DNA of 64,000 nt from Phycisphaerales bacterium (GTDB lineage Bacteria; Planctomycetota; Phycisphaerae; UBA1845; UTPLA1): NCBI GenBank assembly GCA_022360095.1, contig JAKSDK010000788.1, positions 1 through 64,000 on the forward strand, read 5' to 3'. Within the stretch, counting starts at the first letter, position 1, and each line of letters opens with the position of its first letter. The notes beneath the pieces are model-generated. The model was not told the DNA's origin. It searched no databases and worked only from the letters and a program-made list of their open reading frames with translations. The translations under genes were made by a program, and so were the position numbers. Shown in pieces: positions 1 through 9,297 of this stretch.

Positions 1-141
1 AACCCGCCGACGTCGCCCGGTAACGACGTGTCGACGGACACCGCGGGTCCGACAAAGGCCTGGTACTACGACCAGTCCACCGGCGAGTTCCGAGCCAACG
101 ACGGTGGCACCACCAACGGTGTCGACCACGATACGCTGTAG
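1..141 (+). CDS. C-terminal end of a type II/IV pseudopilin (partial)
   Basis: Frame 1 is open from the window edge to TAG at 139-141, giving 46 residues that end in AWYYDQSTGEFRAND and a short Gly/Thr/Asp-rich tail. A Trp-Tyr-Tyr segment followed by 'STGEFRAN' is typical of the C-terminal end of prepilin-type cleavage/methylation proteins (GspG/GspH-like) in planctomycete secretion operons. The N-terminal methylation motif lies outside the window, so the family rests on this short tail and on position directly upstream of pilM-pilC. It may be the pseudopilin of the same system. Family call moderate; that it is the end of a real gene is likely. Confidence 0.6.
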   Translation, partial: NPPTSPGNDVSTDTAGPTKAWYYDQSTGEFRANDGGTTNGVDHDTL

Positions 142-301
142 CTGTCTTGCGGCTCCGTCAGGGCCGTGTGGATATAGAAAGAGCAAAATGACCGGAGTGG
201 TCGGATCTGAACCGACTGTTCCGGTCGTTTTCAATTATGACGGTCGTAATTTAGACAATCGCGGCTTTTGAGTCGGCGGCGAATCCAAAAGGAGTGGACA
301 A

Positions 302-604
302 ATGCAGGAATCGAAAAGGGCACAGGATCGTTTTTCCCGTTGGCTTTTGGTCGCCATCGCCATGCTGTTGGCGGTCAACGCCGTCGGATTATGGGACAAC
401 CGGACGAGCATTCTGCCGACCGCACAAGCACAGATACCGGACACCGCAAAGCAACGGCAGCAGTTGGTCAAGGAATCCAGACGAACCAACGAACTGTTGT
501 CCCAGATTTTGACGCACCTCCGGACCAAAGCGATCAAGGTGCAGATTGAAGCTACCGATAAGCGAGAGGGCTCTCGTGCGCCAGGCTCGACACGGCGCCG
601 ATGA
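302..604 (+). CDS. Small single-pass membrane protein ahead of pilM
   Basis: This 100-residue protein has a short basic N-terminus, a hydrophobic helix at about residues 14-30 (WLLVAIAMLLAVNAVGLW), a region ending in AQAQ that resembles a signal-peptidase site, and a charged, probably helical remainder. The ATG at 302 has an AGGAG ribosome-binding site about seven bases upstream. It sits between the pseudopilin end and pilM in the same direction, so it is probably part of the pilus/secretion operon. It could be an inner-membrane accessory or a secreted helical peptide. I do not recognise a family and assign no function. Confidence 0.6.
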   Translation: MQESKRAQDRFSRWLLVAIAMLLAVNAVGLWDNRTSILPTAQAQIPDTAKQRQQLVKESRRTNELLSQILTHLRTKAIKVQIEATDKREGSRAPGSTRRR

Positions 605-679
605 TTCCAATGGGGCAACGCAGGGGCACCTGGTGCCGGGACCGATGAGAAAATGCACCGGAAGTGGTAGGAGGTCGGT

Positions 680-1837
680 GTGCTGAGACGACGAAGAAAA
701 CGCGGACCGATCGGTCTGGATATCGGTGCGTCCAGCATCAAAATGCTCCAGGTGTCGAACGACGACGAGCAACCCACCATTCTTGCGGCCGCACATTATG
801 ACCTGCCTGCCCTGTCTTCCGATCCTTCCGAATCCGACGCATTGATCAGAAAGGTCGTCACGGACGCGCTTCGACGGAATCCTTTCCAGGGACGCCAGGT
901 TGTCACGGCCTTGGGCAGTGGCGACTATCAGATGAAAAACGTTCGTCTACCGAGAATGCCGGCGCCGGAACTCGCGTCAGCCGTGGAGTTCGAAGCGAAG
1001 GAACGATTCGATTTTGGCGAGGGATCGGCACAGATTCGATACATCCCCGTTGGCGAAGTGCGGCACGGAAACGAACTCAAAGAAGAAGTGATTGTGTTTG
1101 CCGCGCTCGAAGAAGTCGTGCAGGCGCGCCTGGAATTGCTCGAATCACTCAAGCTTAAGCCGGTCGCCATTGACATCGCACCCTGTTCGGCGGCCAGAAG
1201 TTTCATTCGTTTTCTGCGCCGGGCCGAGGATGCCAACTCGATCAACGTATTCCTCGATGTCGGATATCGCGGAACGTCCATCATTGTCACGCGCGGACCC
1301 GAAATCTCGTTCCTCAAACAGATCGATGTCGGCAGCCGTCTTCTCAATGAAGCCGTGGCGAAAGCGCTTGGTATTTCAAAGCAGGAAGCGGCGGATCTCC
1401 GAATTCGCATCATGCGCGAGGCCGGCGGTGCCCAATCAAATGTGAGCGGTACCGTTCCGGTGGAGATGAGGACCGCGGTCAAGGACGCCGTCCGCCCGTT
1501 CATGGAACGGTTGAGTCGAGACGTGCAACTGTGCATGCGCTATTACGCCGTGACGTTTCGAGGCCAGAAACCGGAGAGTCTGACCCTCGTCGGCGGTGAT
1601 GCGCATGAACCCACGTTGAGCAAGATCATCTCAGAAGCCATCGATGTGCCGTGCCTGATCGGACACCCCCTAAGAGGCATGGGACGCCTTGGATTGATCG
1701 GTGGTCGTGATCGGAGGACGTTTCAGCCCGCGTGGGCGGTCGCGGGGGGGCTCACGCTGCTGGGATCACCCTGGGTAAGAACAGCATCGCATTCGACGGG
1801 TTCGATGACAGCGTCTGCCGTAGGAGCTGTGGCTTGA
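680..1837 (+). CDS. pilM: Type IV pilus assembly ATPase-fold protein PilM
   Basis: PilM is the cytoplasmic actin-like protein that binds the PilN N-terminus and couples the inner-membrane PilNO complex to the assembly ATPase. The 385-residue product begins with an actin-fold phosphate-1 motif (IGLDIGASSIKMLQV) and has a second nucleotide-contact segment near residue 190 (VFLDVGYRGTSIIV), both typical of PilM. The GTG at 680 follows a strong AGGAGG site at 668-674. pilN-, pilO- and pilP-like genes follow immediately in the canonical order, which makes the call secure. The C-terminal 40 residues (Ser/Thr/Ala-rich) extend past the usual end of the fold. Confidence 0.9.
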   Translation: MLRRRRKRGPIGLDIGASSIKMLQVSNDDEQPTILAAAHYDLPALSSDPSESDALIRKVVTDALRRNPFQGRQVVTALGSGDYQMKNVRLPRMPAPELASAVEFEAKERFDFGEGSAQIRYIPVGEVRHGNELKEEVIVFAALEEVVQARLELLESLKLKPVAIDIAPCSAARSFIRFLRRAEDANSINVFLDVGYRGTSIIVTRGPEISFLKQIDVGSRLLNEAVAKALGISKQEAADLRIRIMREAGGAQSNVSGTVPVEMRTAVKDAVRPFMERLSRDVQLCMRYYAVTFRGQKPESLTLVGGDAHEPTLSKIISEAIDVPCLIGHPLRGMGRLGLIGGRDRRTFQPAWAVAGGLTLLGSPWVRTASHSTGSMTASAVGAVA

Positions 1838-1853
1838 GTCGTAACGAGGTGAT

Positions 1854-2522
1854 TTGAAAGTGATCGATTGCGATTTTATTCCGGCCCACTATCACGAACA
1901 ACAGGCGCTTCGACGCGCAGTCAAAATTCGCGCATTTTGTGTCGGGACGATGTTTGTCATCATGGCGATCTGGATCTTCGTCCACCACCATCGGCTTTCC
2001 AATGCGGAGTCCATGTTGTCTGAAATCAGACTTCAGAAAGATCAGATTAGAATTCACGCTGCAAAACGAGCCGCGATGAAGATGGAGAAGGCGCGCCTTC
2101 ACGATCGGCAACAATTGATCGACCAGCTCTCGAATCACGCGAGCTTGGTGCTGGTTTACAGCGATCTGAGTCGTCGGCTTCCGGAAACCGTGGTGTTGAC
2201 AAAAGTATCGCTGAAATGCCCGTCTCTCTCTGCCTATGTGGATAAAGAGGAACCGGAATCCGATGCGCTGATTCCGCGTGCGAATCCAAGACGGGCGATC
2301 GTGCCCGAGGAGGATGAGATCCCTGAAATCATCGGAAACGAACTTACGATGACCGGCATCGCCGTGTCTCAAGGGGATGTGATTCAATTCGCCGCGGCCT
2401 TGGAGAAAAGTCCCCTCTTCGATCAAGTGTATATGGAAGCCAAGGACCCGACCCTATGGGCCGGACGTCGCGCGCAACGATTTGAATTGGTCTGCGAACT
2501 GGTCCCGCATGACAGGAACTGA
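1854..2522 (+). CDS. pilN: Pilus inner-membrane protein PilN-like
   Basis: The 222-residue product has a short cytoplasmic N-terminus containing IDCDFIPAHYHE (family PilN proteins use an 'INLLP'-like motif here to bind PilM), one membrane helix at about residues 25-43, a coiled-coil stretch (about 45-95), and a periplasmic ferredoxin-like region containing LTMTGIAVSQGDVIQFAAAL, characteristic of PilN/GspL. A TTG at 1854 is chosen because GAGGTGA lies just upstream; a GTG two codons later is the alternative. It lies 16 bases after pilM and 2 bases before pilO. The protein is divergent from proteobacterial PilN, with an acidic insert near residue 150. Confidence 0.82.
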   Translation: MKVIDCDFIPAHYHEQQALRRAVKIRAFCVGTMFVIMAIWIFVHHHRLSNAESMLSEIRLQKDQIRIHAAKRAAMKMEKARLHDRQQLIDQLSNHASLVLVYSDLSRRLPETVVLTKVSLKCPSLSAYVDKEEPESDALIPRANPRRAIVPEEDEIPEIIGNELTMTGIAVSQGDVIQFAAALEKSPLFDQVYMEAKDPTLWAGRRAQRFELVCELVPHDRN

Positions 2523-2524
2523 AC

Positions 2525-3094
2525 GTGAGCCTGTTTCGAATTAACCTGATCGTCCTCGTCACCGTCCTCATATCGACGGCGGCCTTTGCCTGGGGGCTGC
2601 TGCTTCCAGGGCTGGATGAATTCCGCGCCACCCACAACAAGATCGATATCGAATTGAAAAGACTCGAAGAAAACCAGCGGGCTGCCGGTAACATCAGCGA
2701 CTTGTACGCTTCAATCGTTCGATTGAATGAAGAGATGAGCAATTTTCGCAAAAGGCTTCCGGCGGAAAGAAAATTTGGCGAATTCCTCAACGATCTCTCA
2801 CTCTGTCTGGAGCGCGCCAAGATCGAACACTACAACATTCAGCCCCATCAGGCCCAAGAGGTCGCCCCGGATAAACTGCCGGATGAACTCGAGCTGGCGG
2901 TCAATACGACTGTGCTGCCCGTGAGCGTTTCTTTCGAAGGAAGCTTTACCGGCGTGTTTGATTTCCTGACCAGGCTGGAGTCGCTCGAGCGCCTGACCCA
3001 CGTGGAGTCCTTGAACGTGGTCAACAATGAAAACCGGCCGGGTTGGGTCAAGGTTGAGATTGTATTGCACACGTATCATCGGCCGGACGCTTGA
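2525..3094 (+). CDS. pilO: Pilus inner-membrane protein PilO-like
   Basis: PilO pairs with PilN in the periplasm to align the secretin with the inner-membrane platform. This 189-residue protein has one N-terminal membrane helix (about residues 7-27), a coiled coil (about 35-75, including LKRLEENQRAAGNISDLYAS), and a C-terminal ferredoxin-like domain with VSFEGSFTGVFDFLTRLESL, the most recognisable PilO motif. The GTG at 2525 follows the pilN stop by two bases, indicating coupled translation. Order and architecture support the call. Confidence 0.87.
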   Translation: MSLFRINLIVLVTVLISTAAFAWGLLLPGLDEFRATHNKIDIELKRLEENQRAAGNISDLYASIVRLNEEMSNFRKRLPAERKFGEFLNDLSLCLERAKIEHYNIQPHQAQEVAPDKLPDELELAVNTTVLPVSVSFEGSFTGVFDFLTRLESLERLTHVESLNVVNNENRPGWVKVEIVLHTYHRPDA

Positions 3095-3122
3095 CCATCG
3101 ACCGACATTGAGAAAAGTCGTT

Positions 3123-3803
3123 ATGCCAGATTCCTTGAAAGACGTTCTGACGAAATTCAAAAGCCAACTAGTGGCTGACAAGAAGAAATCCGCTGCGCTC
3201 GGCCTGCTCTTGATCGTGTTTCTTGTCGTCGTGGGGCGCGCGTTGTTCTCCGGATCAACCCCTGAGCCCGCTCAGGCCGTATCGGTCCCCGTCGCCAAGA
3301 CCGGAAGCCCAAAGCCCGATTCCAAGACGGTCGCCAAAAAAGCGGAATCCGGCGACACGGGGCAGAAAAGATCACCGCAGATCTCATCGCGTGAGAGTTC
3401 TCTTTCGCCCAAGAAGTCCATTTCAGTCAAGGACATGCCGCGCGTGCTTGCACGGGACATTTTCTCGACCCCGTCCTGGAACAGGTTTAAGCTCGACATA
3501 CCTGATGTTCCAAAAGGAACAGGGGACCAGGAACCGCAAAACGGACCGAGCTGGTTCACGCAATTCGGATGGAAACTTTCCGAATACAAGCGAACCCGCA
3601 GCGCGACCAAGGCGCAGATCGCATCCGAACTCGACGGCCTGGAATTGCAATCCACGATGACCGGCTCATCGCGATCCGCCTACATTTCCGGACGTCTGGT
3701 TCGTGAGGGTGACACCATTCGAGGGTTTTCGGTCGTTCACATCGACGATCGGTCGGTTACGCTCCGAAAATCAGGCATCGAAGAGACCCTGACCATGCCT
3801 TGA
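3123..3803 (+). CDS. PilP/GspC-like periplasmic linker protein
   Basis: The 226-residue product has a cytoplasmic leader, one membrane helix at about residues 24-41 (ALGLLLIVFLVVVGRALF), a Ser/Lys/Pro-rich linker (45-105), and a compact C-terminal beta domain (about 165-226) containing YISGRLVREGDTIRGFSVVHI and SVTLRKSGIEETLTM. That domain resembles the homology region of PilP/GspC, which binds the secretin N0 domain. The ATG at 3123 is chosen over earlier in-frame codons because those overlap pilO and this one starts a clean leader. Its place between pilO and the secretin is the canonical pilP position. Sequence similarity alone would be weak. Confidence 0.7.
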   Translation: MPDSLKDVLTKFKSQLVADKKKSAALGLLLIVFLVVVGRALFSGSTPEPAQAVSVPVAKTGSPKPDSKTVAKKAESGDTGQKRSPQISSRESSLSPKKSISVKDMPRVLARDIFSTPSWNRFKLDIPDVPKGTGDQEPQNGPSWFTQFGWKLSEYKRTRSATKAQIASELDGLELQSTMTGSSRSAYISGRLVREGDTIRGFSVVHIDDRSVTLRKSGIEETLTMP

Positions 3804-3890
3804 TCGCCGAGTCTTCAACAAACCGGCCCCCTGGAACACAACTCGGACCGTCCGCCAACCGATTGAAAGTCCAGACACAACGGAGTGTGT

Positions 3891-5786
3891 ATGCGCAAAG
3901 ACTGCAAAATGGTCAAACGGATCGGTCTGCCGTCGAAGCAACGGCTAAAGCGACGTCGCACGGTATATTGCGTGGCGGCCGTCGTGGTGGCGCTTGTGGC
4001 CCTGGCTCCCGATCCCAAAGTCCGGGCTCAATCGTCACCGGTGACATCCGATGCAACGCCGGCCGGGTCGCAAAAAAACGCCACCCTCGATGCGTCTGAT
4101 CAATTCGTGCGTGTCGGAAACGACAAGCGAGTGACGTTGCATTTCTCCGGAACGCCGCTGGCGGACGCCATCAGGATGCTCTCCGAACCGACCCAGCGAA
4201 ACATCATTCTGACCGAAGGTGTGGACGGAAAGGTCAGCGCAAGCCTCTACAACGTGTCTTTCGAGGCTGCCCTGGAGGCGATGCTGGTCTCCAACGGGTT
4301 GGGCTATCGCATGGAAGGTGATTTCATCTTCGTCTATCCGCTCGAAAAGCTGGCGGAACTCGAACAAGCCGGCCGCAGAATCGAAACCCGTGTCTATCGC
4401 CTGTCCTATATGAACGCGAAGGCCGTCAAGGAAATCGTCGAAGAGTCGATGCTGAGCAAGATCGGCAAAGTCGCCATCACGCCTTTTGTCGAAAAGGGAC
4501 TCGGATCGCAGGAGCCGGTCGAGGTCAACAAGGGCGACGAGGCCGCGTCCGCCGACATGTTGATTATCACCGATTATGCCGACATCCTCGACGAGGTCGA
4601 AAAAGTCATCCGACAACTCGATGTCAGACCGCGCCAAGTGCTCATCGAGGCCACCATACTCCGGGCCACGTTGAATGAAGACAACGCGCTCGGAATCGAT
4701 TTTACCACGGTCGGTGGCATTGACTTCCAAACACTCAACAGCACGAGCCCGGGTGCCCAGGACATCACAACCGGAAACACCCCCCAAAATCAATTGGGGG
4801 ACACCACCTTCACGGTTCGTACCGATTTCAACGCAGGCGTCCCGGCAGGCGGGTTGACCTTTGGAATCATCAAGGATCAAGTCGGATTCTTCATTCGAGC
4901 CCTCGAACAGATCACCGACACGGACATCCTTGCCAATCCAAAAGTTCTCGCACTCAATAAGCAGTTCGGTGAAGTGATCGTCGGACGCCGGGATGGGTAT
5001 CTTACCACGACCATCACCGAAACCACCGCCGTGCAGACCGTCGAATTCCTCGAGACCGGAACCGTCATGACCTTTCGGCCGTTCATCGGCAACGACGGGT
5101 ATGTCCGCATGGAAATCCATCCTAAGGATTCAACCGGCGGACTGACCCAGGCCAACCTTCCGTTTGAACAGACCACCGAAGTCACGACGAACATCATGGT
5201 AAAGGACGGACACACGATTCTGATCGGTGGACTTTTTCGAGAAGTGAGCACGGCCACACGGGCTCAAGTGCCCGGCCTCGGTAATATTCCCGTCGCAGGG
5301 GCGCTTTTCCGAACCACCGAAGACAATACCGTTCGAGAAGAAGTGATTATCCTGCTGACCGTCCACATTATCAAAGACCAGGCCGACACACGCGCAAGCG
5401 CCGAACTCCGAGAAGACGTCGAACGATACCGCGTGGGCATGCGAAGCGGCATGCAGCAGTTCGGGCGAGAGCGACTGGCGCAGGCCTACTACTCGTGGGC
5501 GATGGAGCATCTCGCCAATGGGCGGCTCGATAAGGCGCTCTGGGATGCACAGCTTGCCGTCCACAATTTTCCCAGACATATCCACGCCGCCAAGTTAATC
5601 GAGAAGCTCAGAGAGGAACGAGCTTGGGAGTCCGAGGCGTCGACGATCAGAACGTTTGTTCGCGACGCCATCTTGCGAGATCAAGGCATTAAACAGCCGG
5701 CCTTTGGACGGCCGGGGCCGCCGTTTGACATGCCGCGCTCGCCGACTGACAAGCCGGGGGAGTACGAACGTGCCGAAAGCGAGTAA
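3891..5786 (+). CDS. pilQ: Outer-membrane secretin (PilQ/GspD family)
   Basis: Secretins form the gated outer-membrane channel for pili or secreted substrates. The 631-residue product has an N-terminal signal sequence (hydrophobic VVVALVALAPDPKVRAQ), an STN/N0-type domain at about residues 80-135 (VTLHFSGTPLADAIRML), an N1-like segment from about 165 (VYRLSYMNAKAVKEIVEES), and the secretin core at about 245-495, ending with the family hallmark VREEVIILLTVHII. The tail after residue 500 contains one TPR-like helix pair. The ATG at 3891 has GGAG five bases upstream; an ATG at 3909 is also possible. At 631 residues it has fewer N-modules than classical GspD, closer to PilQ. Confidence 0.9.
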   Translation: MRKDCKMVKRIGLPSKQRLKRRRTVYCVAAVVVALVALAPDPKVRAQSSPVTSDATPAGSQKNATLDASDQFVRVGNDKRVTLHFSGTPLADAIRMLSEPTQRNIILTEGVDGKVSASLYNVSFEAALEAMLVSNGLGYRMEGDFIFVYPLEKLAELEQAGRRIETRVYRLSYMNAKAVKEIVEESMLSKIGKVAITPFVEKGLGSQEPVEVNKGDEAASADMLIITDYADILDEVEKVIRQLDVRPRQVLIEATILRATLNEDNALGIDFTTVGGIDFQTLNSTSPGAQDITTGNTPQNQLGDTTFTVRTDFNAGVPAGGLTFGIIKDQVGFFIRALEQITDTDILANPKVLALNKQFGEVIVGRRDGYLTTTITETTAVQTVEFLETGTVMTFRPFIGNDGYVRMEIHPKDSTGGLTQANLPFEQTTEVTTNIMVKDGHTILIGGLFREVSTATRAQVPGLGNIPVAGALFRTTEDNTVREEVIILLTVHIIKDQADTRASAELREDVERYRVGMRSGMQQFGRERLAQAYYSWAMEHLANGRLDKALWDAQLAVHNFPRHIHAAKLIEKLREERAWESEASTIRTFVRDAILRDQGIKQPAFGRPGPPFDMPRSPTDKPGEYERAESE

Positions 5787-5820
5787 TTGGCCGAAAGCCT
5801 CCTGCAGGAGTGCCACGCAA

Positions 5821-7269
5821 ATGTCTGGATTGCGCAGCATCAAATGTGCCTTGGCCGCGCTGTCGCTGTCCATCTGCGGGTGCGAAGCGTTCCAGGCGAA
5901 CAGCCTTTGGTCAAACCATATGGCCGACAATCAGCACGAGGCGGCCCAGCAACGCTGGAATGATGTCCGCGGTAACGTCAAACTCCAAATCGTCGAACAG
6001 CACTTCAAAGCCGGCCGCATGGAAGAGGCCGAGTTGACACTGACGCAGGTGCTGGCAATGTCGCCGAACAATCCCGAGGCCTACAAACTCGCCACTCGTC
6101 TTCATCTCGAATGCGGCCAGCTTGCCAAGGCAAGCGAAACGATCGACACCGCCGCGTCGCTGGTGGACGAGGATGCGGAAGTCGAATACCTCGCCGGAAT
6201 CGTGGCCCAGCGCTACGGTGAACTGGACAAGGCGCTGAACCATTATCTTGCGGCGGAAGAACTCGCATCCAATGTCGCCGAGTATGTCATGGCGGCGGCG
6301 GAAATGTGGGTCGCCAAGGGAGAGCCGGCACACGCGCTGTCGCTCGTTGAGTCGCGCCTGCGAGACTTCGACGGAAGCATGGCCATGCGAATGTTGGCCG
6401 CGCAGATCTGTCGTCGTCTCGAACGGAAAGAACAAGCGCTCGCGCACAGCCGGGAGGCCTTGCGCATACAGCATGATGATGCGAGAACTCAGGTCGAAGC
6501 GGCGCTCATCTTGTCATGGGCCAAAGCTCACGACGAAGTGATCGAGATCCTCCAACCACTTGTCGACAAGATGTACGGAGAGGTGAAATGGAAGCCGGGT
6601 GGACGAAACACGGCGAGTAGGGCATTTCGCGATGCTGCAATCATCACGCCCACGGTCGTGCACGCCCTGGCGCGCGCCTACGCCGACACGAAACAATGGA
6701 ATCGCTCTCAGGTCGTGCTCAGGCCCTTGATGCAATTCGACCAAACGGACATCACGGCCTGGAGCCTCTTTGCCCGAAGCGCGCTGATGTCCGGGAATCT
6801 GGAAGATGCCGACAAGGCAATTACCGAGTTCAACCGGCGAAATCCACCGACGGCGGAGACGCTGCTCCTGAAGGCCTATATCTCGTACAAGCGAGGAGAC
6901 TATGCATCAACACGGGAAGCGGCTGAAAAAGCGTTTCAACTCGACAATCAAATGAAGCCGGCACTCTGGCTTTCAGGCCAGGCGGCGAGAGCAACAGGTC
7001 GGATCGAGCAGGCGAAAGACGCCTATGCCAGAGCCCTGGCAATGGATCCCGACTCGAAGGCCACGCGCGCCATGTTGGCTGCCCTGTCCGAACCGGTCAC
7101 GCCGAGTGGAGCGATCGTGGCGGCCAACCGGCCGAGAAATCTTAACGCCAAACGCAGGAACGCTTCGGCAAACAAGCCGGACGCAATACGGATGGAGAAG
7201 TGCGACAGCACGGCCAAACTGCATGTGCCGGACAACGTCGCGGAATTATATGAGGGTCTGGAGCCATGA
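5821..7269 (+). CDS. TPR-repeat lipoprotein of the pilus operon
   Basis: The 482-residue protein opens with a lipoprotein signal (hydrophobic ALAALSLS then ICGC, a lipobox with Cys at about residue 20), followed by many degenerate tetratricopeptide repeats, for example AGRMEEAELTLTQVLAMSPNNPEAYKLA near residues 60-87 and RIEQAKDAYARALAMDPDSKATRAML near 395-420. PilF/PilW-type TPR lipoproteins act as pilotins for secretin assembly, and the position next to the secretin suggests this job, although it is much longer than PilF (about 250 residues). The ATG at 5821 follows a GGAG site. It ends with a four-base ATGA overlap into the kinase gene, so secretin assembly and signalling genes are translationally linked. 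Confidence 0.8.
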   Translation: MSGLRSIKCALAALSLSICGCEAFQANSLWSNHMADNQHEAAQQRWNDVRGNVKLQIVEQHFKAGRMEEAELTLTQVLAMSPNNPEAYKLATRLHLECGQLAKASETIDTAASLVDEDAEVEYLAGIVAQRYGELDKALNHYLAAEELASNVAEYVMAAAEMWVAKGEPAHALSLVESRLRDFDGSMAMRMLAAQICRRLERKEQALAHSREALRIQHDDARTQVEAALILSWAKAHDEVIEILQPLVDKMYGEVKWKPGGRNTASRAFRDAAIITPTVVHALARAYADTKQWNRSQVVLRPLMQFDQTDITAWSLFARSALMSGNLEDADKAITEFNRRNPPTAETLLLKAYISYKRGDYASTREAAEKAFQLDNQMKPALWLSGQAARATGRIEQAKDAYARALAMDPDSKATRAMLAALSEPVTPSGAIVAANRPRNLNAKRRNASANKPDAIRMEKCDSTAKLHVPDNVAELYEGLEP

Positions 7270-8870
7270 GCGATTCAACCCTCAAGCCGTGGTCGCAGGT
7301 CGATGATGACGTCGAGGAAAACGGCGCCGGTGCGATCACGCCTGAAAGCGGCCTCGAGCCCGTGCGAAAAACGAAAACCGCACGCGCCAATCGTTCATTT
7401 TCAAAGGTCGGCACACCCTGGCTGGGCGATTTGAAAGTCACGCCGCAGTGGGCCTTTGTCCCGATGGGGCTGGCGATGATCTGGTTGTTGTGGAAAGTCG
7501 TCTTTCCCTCGCCGGGCGCCGAAAGTTTGCCGCTATTCCACGGATTGGGAATCGCAGGGATGATTCTGATCTCGGCCGGAGTGTTGATCCTCGCGAAAAT
7601 CTCGCGCCGAACCGCCATCGACAAAATGCTGACGATCATTCGAGATAGCTCGGAACAAAACTCTGATACGCAGGCTGCCCTCGTGATGGAGCCGGAACTG
7701 CAACCCGTCTGGCAAGGGATCGAAGACCAAACGGCGGATCTGAAAAAACGCCTCTCGGAATTACTCGAAGCGCATCAGCAACTCACGCTGGAACTCACGC
7801 TCGCGGATTCGCAAAAAAAACTCGCCGCTGAAATTCTTAACGCGATTTCGGACCCCGTCATCGTGACCAATGCGTTCGGACAGCTTATTCAAACGAATTC
7901 CAAAGCAGAAGAGTTGTTTGGTTTCTCCAGCCGCGAGATGCTTCGAAAACCCGTCAAAGAAGTGATTTCGCATGAACGCCTGTTGCGAACGATGCAGCAA
8001 GCGAAAGATGCTGATTTCAGGGCGGCGGAACGACGGGCTGAGCACGAAATCGGTGAAAAATTCTATTCCACGGTCATCGTCCCGTTGAAGGTCCGGCACG
8101 ACGAAAAGTCCGAGGACGAGTCCGGTCACGGCGTCGTGGCCGTGCTTCACGACATTACCAAAGAGCACGAGTCGTCCAAGAAAAAAAGCGAATTTGTGGC
8201 CCATGTCTCCCATGAACTTCGAACGCCGCTCTCGTCGATCCGAGCCTACGTGGAAATGCTCGTGGACGGAGAAGCAACAGATGAGAAGACCCGCGGAGAG
8301 TTTTACGACATCATCCAAAGCTCCGCCGACCGATTGGGACGGTTGATCGACAACATGCTCAACATCAGTCGCATCGAGGCCGGAACGGTGCGAATCAACA
8401 AGGAACCGATCGCCGTGTCCATGGCCGTCAAGGAAGCAGTGGACATGATGCGGCCCCAGGCGGAGGAAAAGAAGATCACGTTAACCGAGCATCTGACACC
8501 CATGGTGTATCGAATGATGGCGGACCGGGATCTGATCTATCAGGCCGTGCTCAATTTGATCAGCAACGCCATCAAGTACACGCCCGACGGAGGCAAAGTG
8601 AACGTCCGCATGACGCCGCATGAAGAAAATCACACGATGCTCATCGAAGTGAGTGATACGGGTGTCGGTATTCCCAAGGAGGATCTGCCGAAGATGTTCG
8701 AAAAGTTCTTCCGCGTCGAAGCAAACAAGAAACTCGCCAAAGGTACGGGGCTGGGACTGAATCTGGTGAAGAAGATTGTGGAAGATATCCATGACGGTCA
8801 ACTGACGTTGACCAGCGAGGTCGGACAGGGCAGTACGTTCGGAATCGCCCTGACCATGATGGCAAAATGA
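7266..8870 (+). CDS. Membrane-bound PAS histidine kinase
   Basis: The 534-residue protein has two membrane helices (about residues 63-80 and 92-112), a coiled linker, a PAS domain (about 190-300, starting EILNAISDPVIVTNAFGQLI), a HisKA dimerisation domain with the phospho-acceptor His near residue 316 in HVSHELRTPLSS, and a HATPase_c domain with an N-box (LNLISNAIKYTPDGG), G1 box (DTGVGIPKED) and G2 box (GTGLGLNLVKKI). It autophosphorylates and probably passes phosphate to the receiver encoded 28 bases downstream. It overlaps the TPR lipoprotein gene by four bases. The signal sensed is unknown. Placement inside a pilus operon suggests control of assembly or retraction. Confidence 0.93.
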   Translation: MSDSTLKPWSQVDDDVEENGAGAITPESGLEPVRKTKTARANRSFSKVGTPWLGDLKVTPQWAFVPMGLAMIWLLWKVVFPSPGAESLPLFHGLGIAGMILISAGVLILAKISRRTAIDKMLTIIRDSSEQNSDTQAALVMEPELQPVWQGIEDQTADLKKRLSELLEAHQQLTLELTLADSQKKLAAEILNAISDPVIVTNAFGQLIQTNSKAEELFGFSSREMLRKPVKEVISHERLLRTMQQAKDADFRAAERRAEHEIGEKFYSTVIVPLKVRHDEKSEDESGHGVVAVLHDITKEHESSKKKSEFVAHVSHELRTPLSSIRAYVEMLVDGEATDEKTRGEFYDIIQSSADRLGRLIDNMLNISRIEAGTVRINKEPIAVSMAVKEAVDMMRPQAEEKKITLTEHLTPMVYRMMADRDLIYQAVLNLISNAIKYTPDGGKVNVRMTPHEENHTMLIEVSDTGVGIPKEDLPKMFEKFFRVEANKKLAKGTGLGLNLVKKIVEDIHDGQLTLTSEVGQGSTFGIALTMMAK

Positions 8871-8898
8871 AATCAGAGACTTAGGTAGGTAGGTAACC

Positions 8899-9297
8899 AT
8901 GTCGACTCCAAGAATCCTGGTATGCGATGATGAACCGCACATTGTGCACGTGGTTTCGACGAAACTCCGAAACGGGGGTTTCGAGGTGATGACGGCCGCC
9001 GACGGTGAGGAAGCACTCAACGCCGCGATGCAATACAAACCCGATCTCGTGATCACGGACTACCAGATGCCGTATCTGAGCGGGTTGGAGCTCTGTGTCA
9101 AACTGCGAGCCGACCCCGAGACTCAAGCCATTCCTGTCATCATGCTGACCGCCCGTGGATTCTCACTGGGTGAAGACGACCTCAAAGACACGAGCATTCA
9201 AAAGGTTCTGCCGAAACCCTTCAGCCCACGCGAAGTCTTGCGCAGCGTCCAGGCCATTCTCGAAACCAAGGTTCCGTTGGAAAACGCCGCACGATGA
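8899..9297 (+). CDS. Single-domain response regulator (CheY-like)
   Basis: This 132-residue protein is a lone receiver domain. The acidic pair is Asp10-Asp11 (CDDEP), the phosphorylation site is Asp54 (VITDYQMPYLSG), the switch Thr lies in IMLTARGF near residue 83, and the conserved Lys is in VLPKPF near residue 100. There is no output domain, so it should act by protein-protein contact, probably relaying from the upstream kinase to the HD-GYP protein or to the motor. Its stop overlaps the start of the HD-GYP gene (ATGA). The start ATG is preceded by repeated TAGG/TAGGTAGG, which provides a weak purine-rich site. Confidence 0.93.
   Translation: MSTPRILVCDDEPHIVHVVSTKLRNGGFEVMTAADGEEALNAAMQYKPDLVITDYQMPYLSGLELCVKLRADPETQAIPVIMLTARGFSLGEDDLKDTSIQKVLPKPFSPREVLRSVQAILETKVPLENAAR

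Noticed and set aside
3800..4099. Plus-strand frame across the start of the secretin gene
   Set aside because: Wrong frame relative to the secretin start, no ribosome site and no motif.
4777..4801. Hairpin-like CCCCCAAAATCAATTGGGGG segment
   Set aside because: It lies within the secretin coding region and encodes conserved-context residues; a terminator in mid-gene is unlikely.
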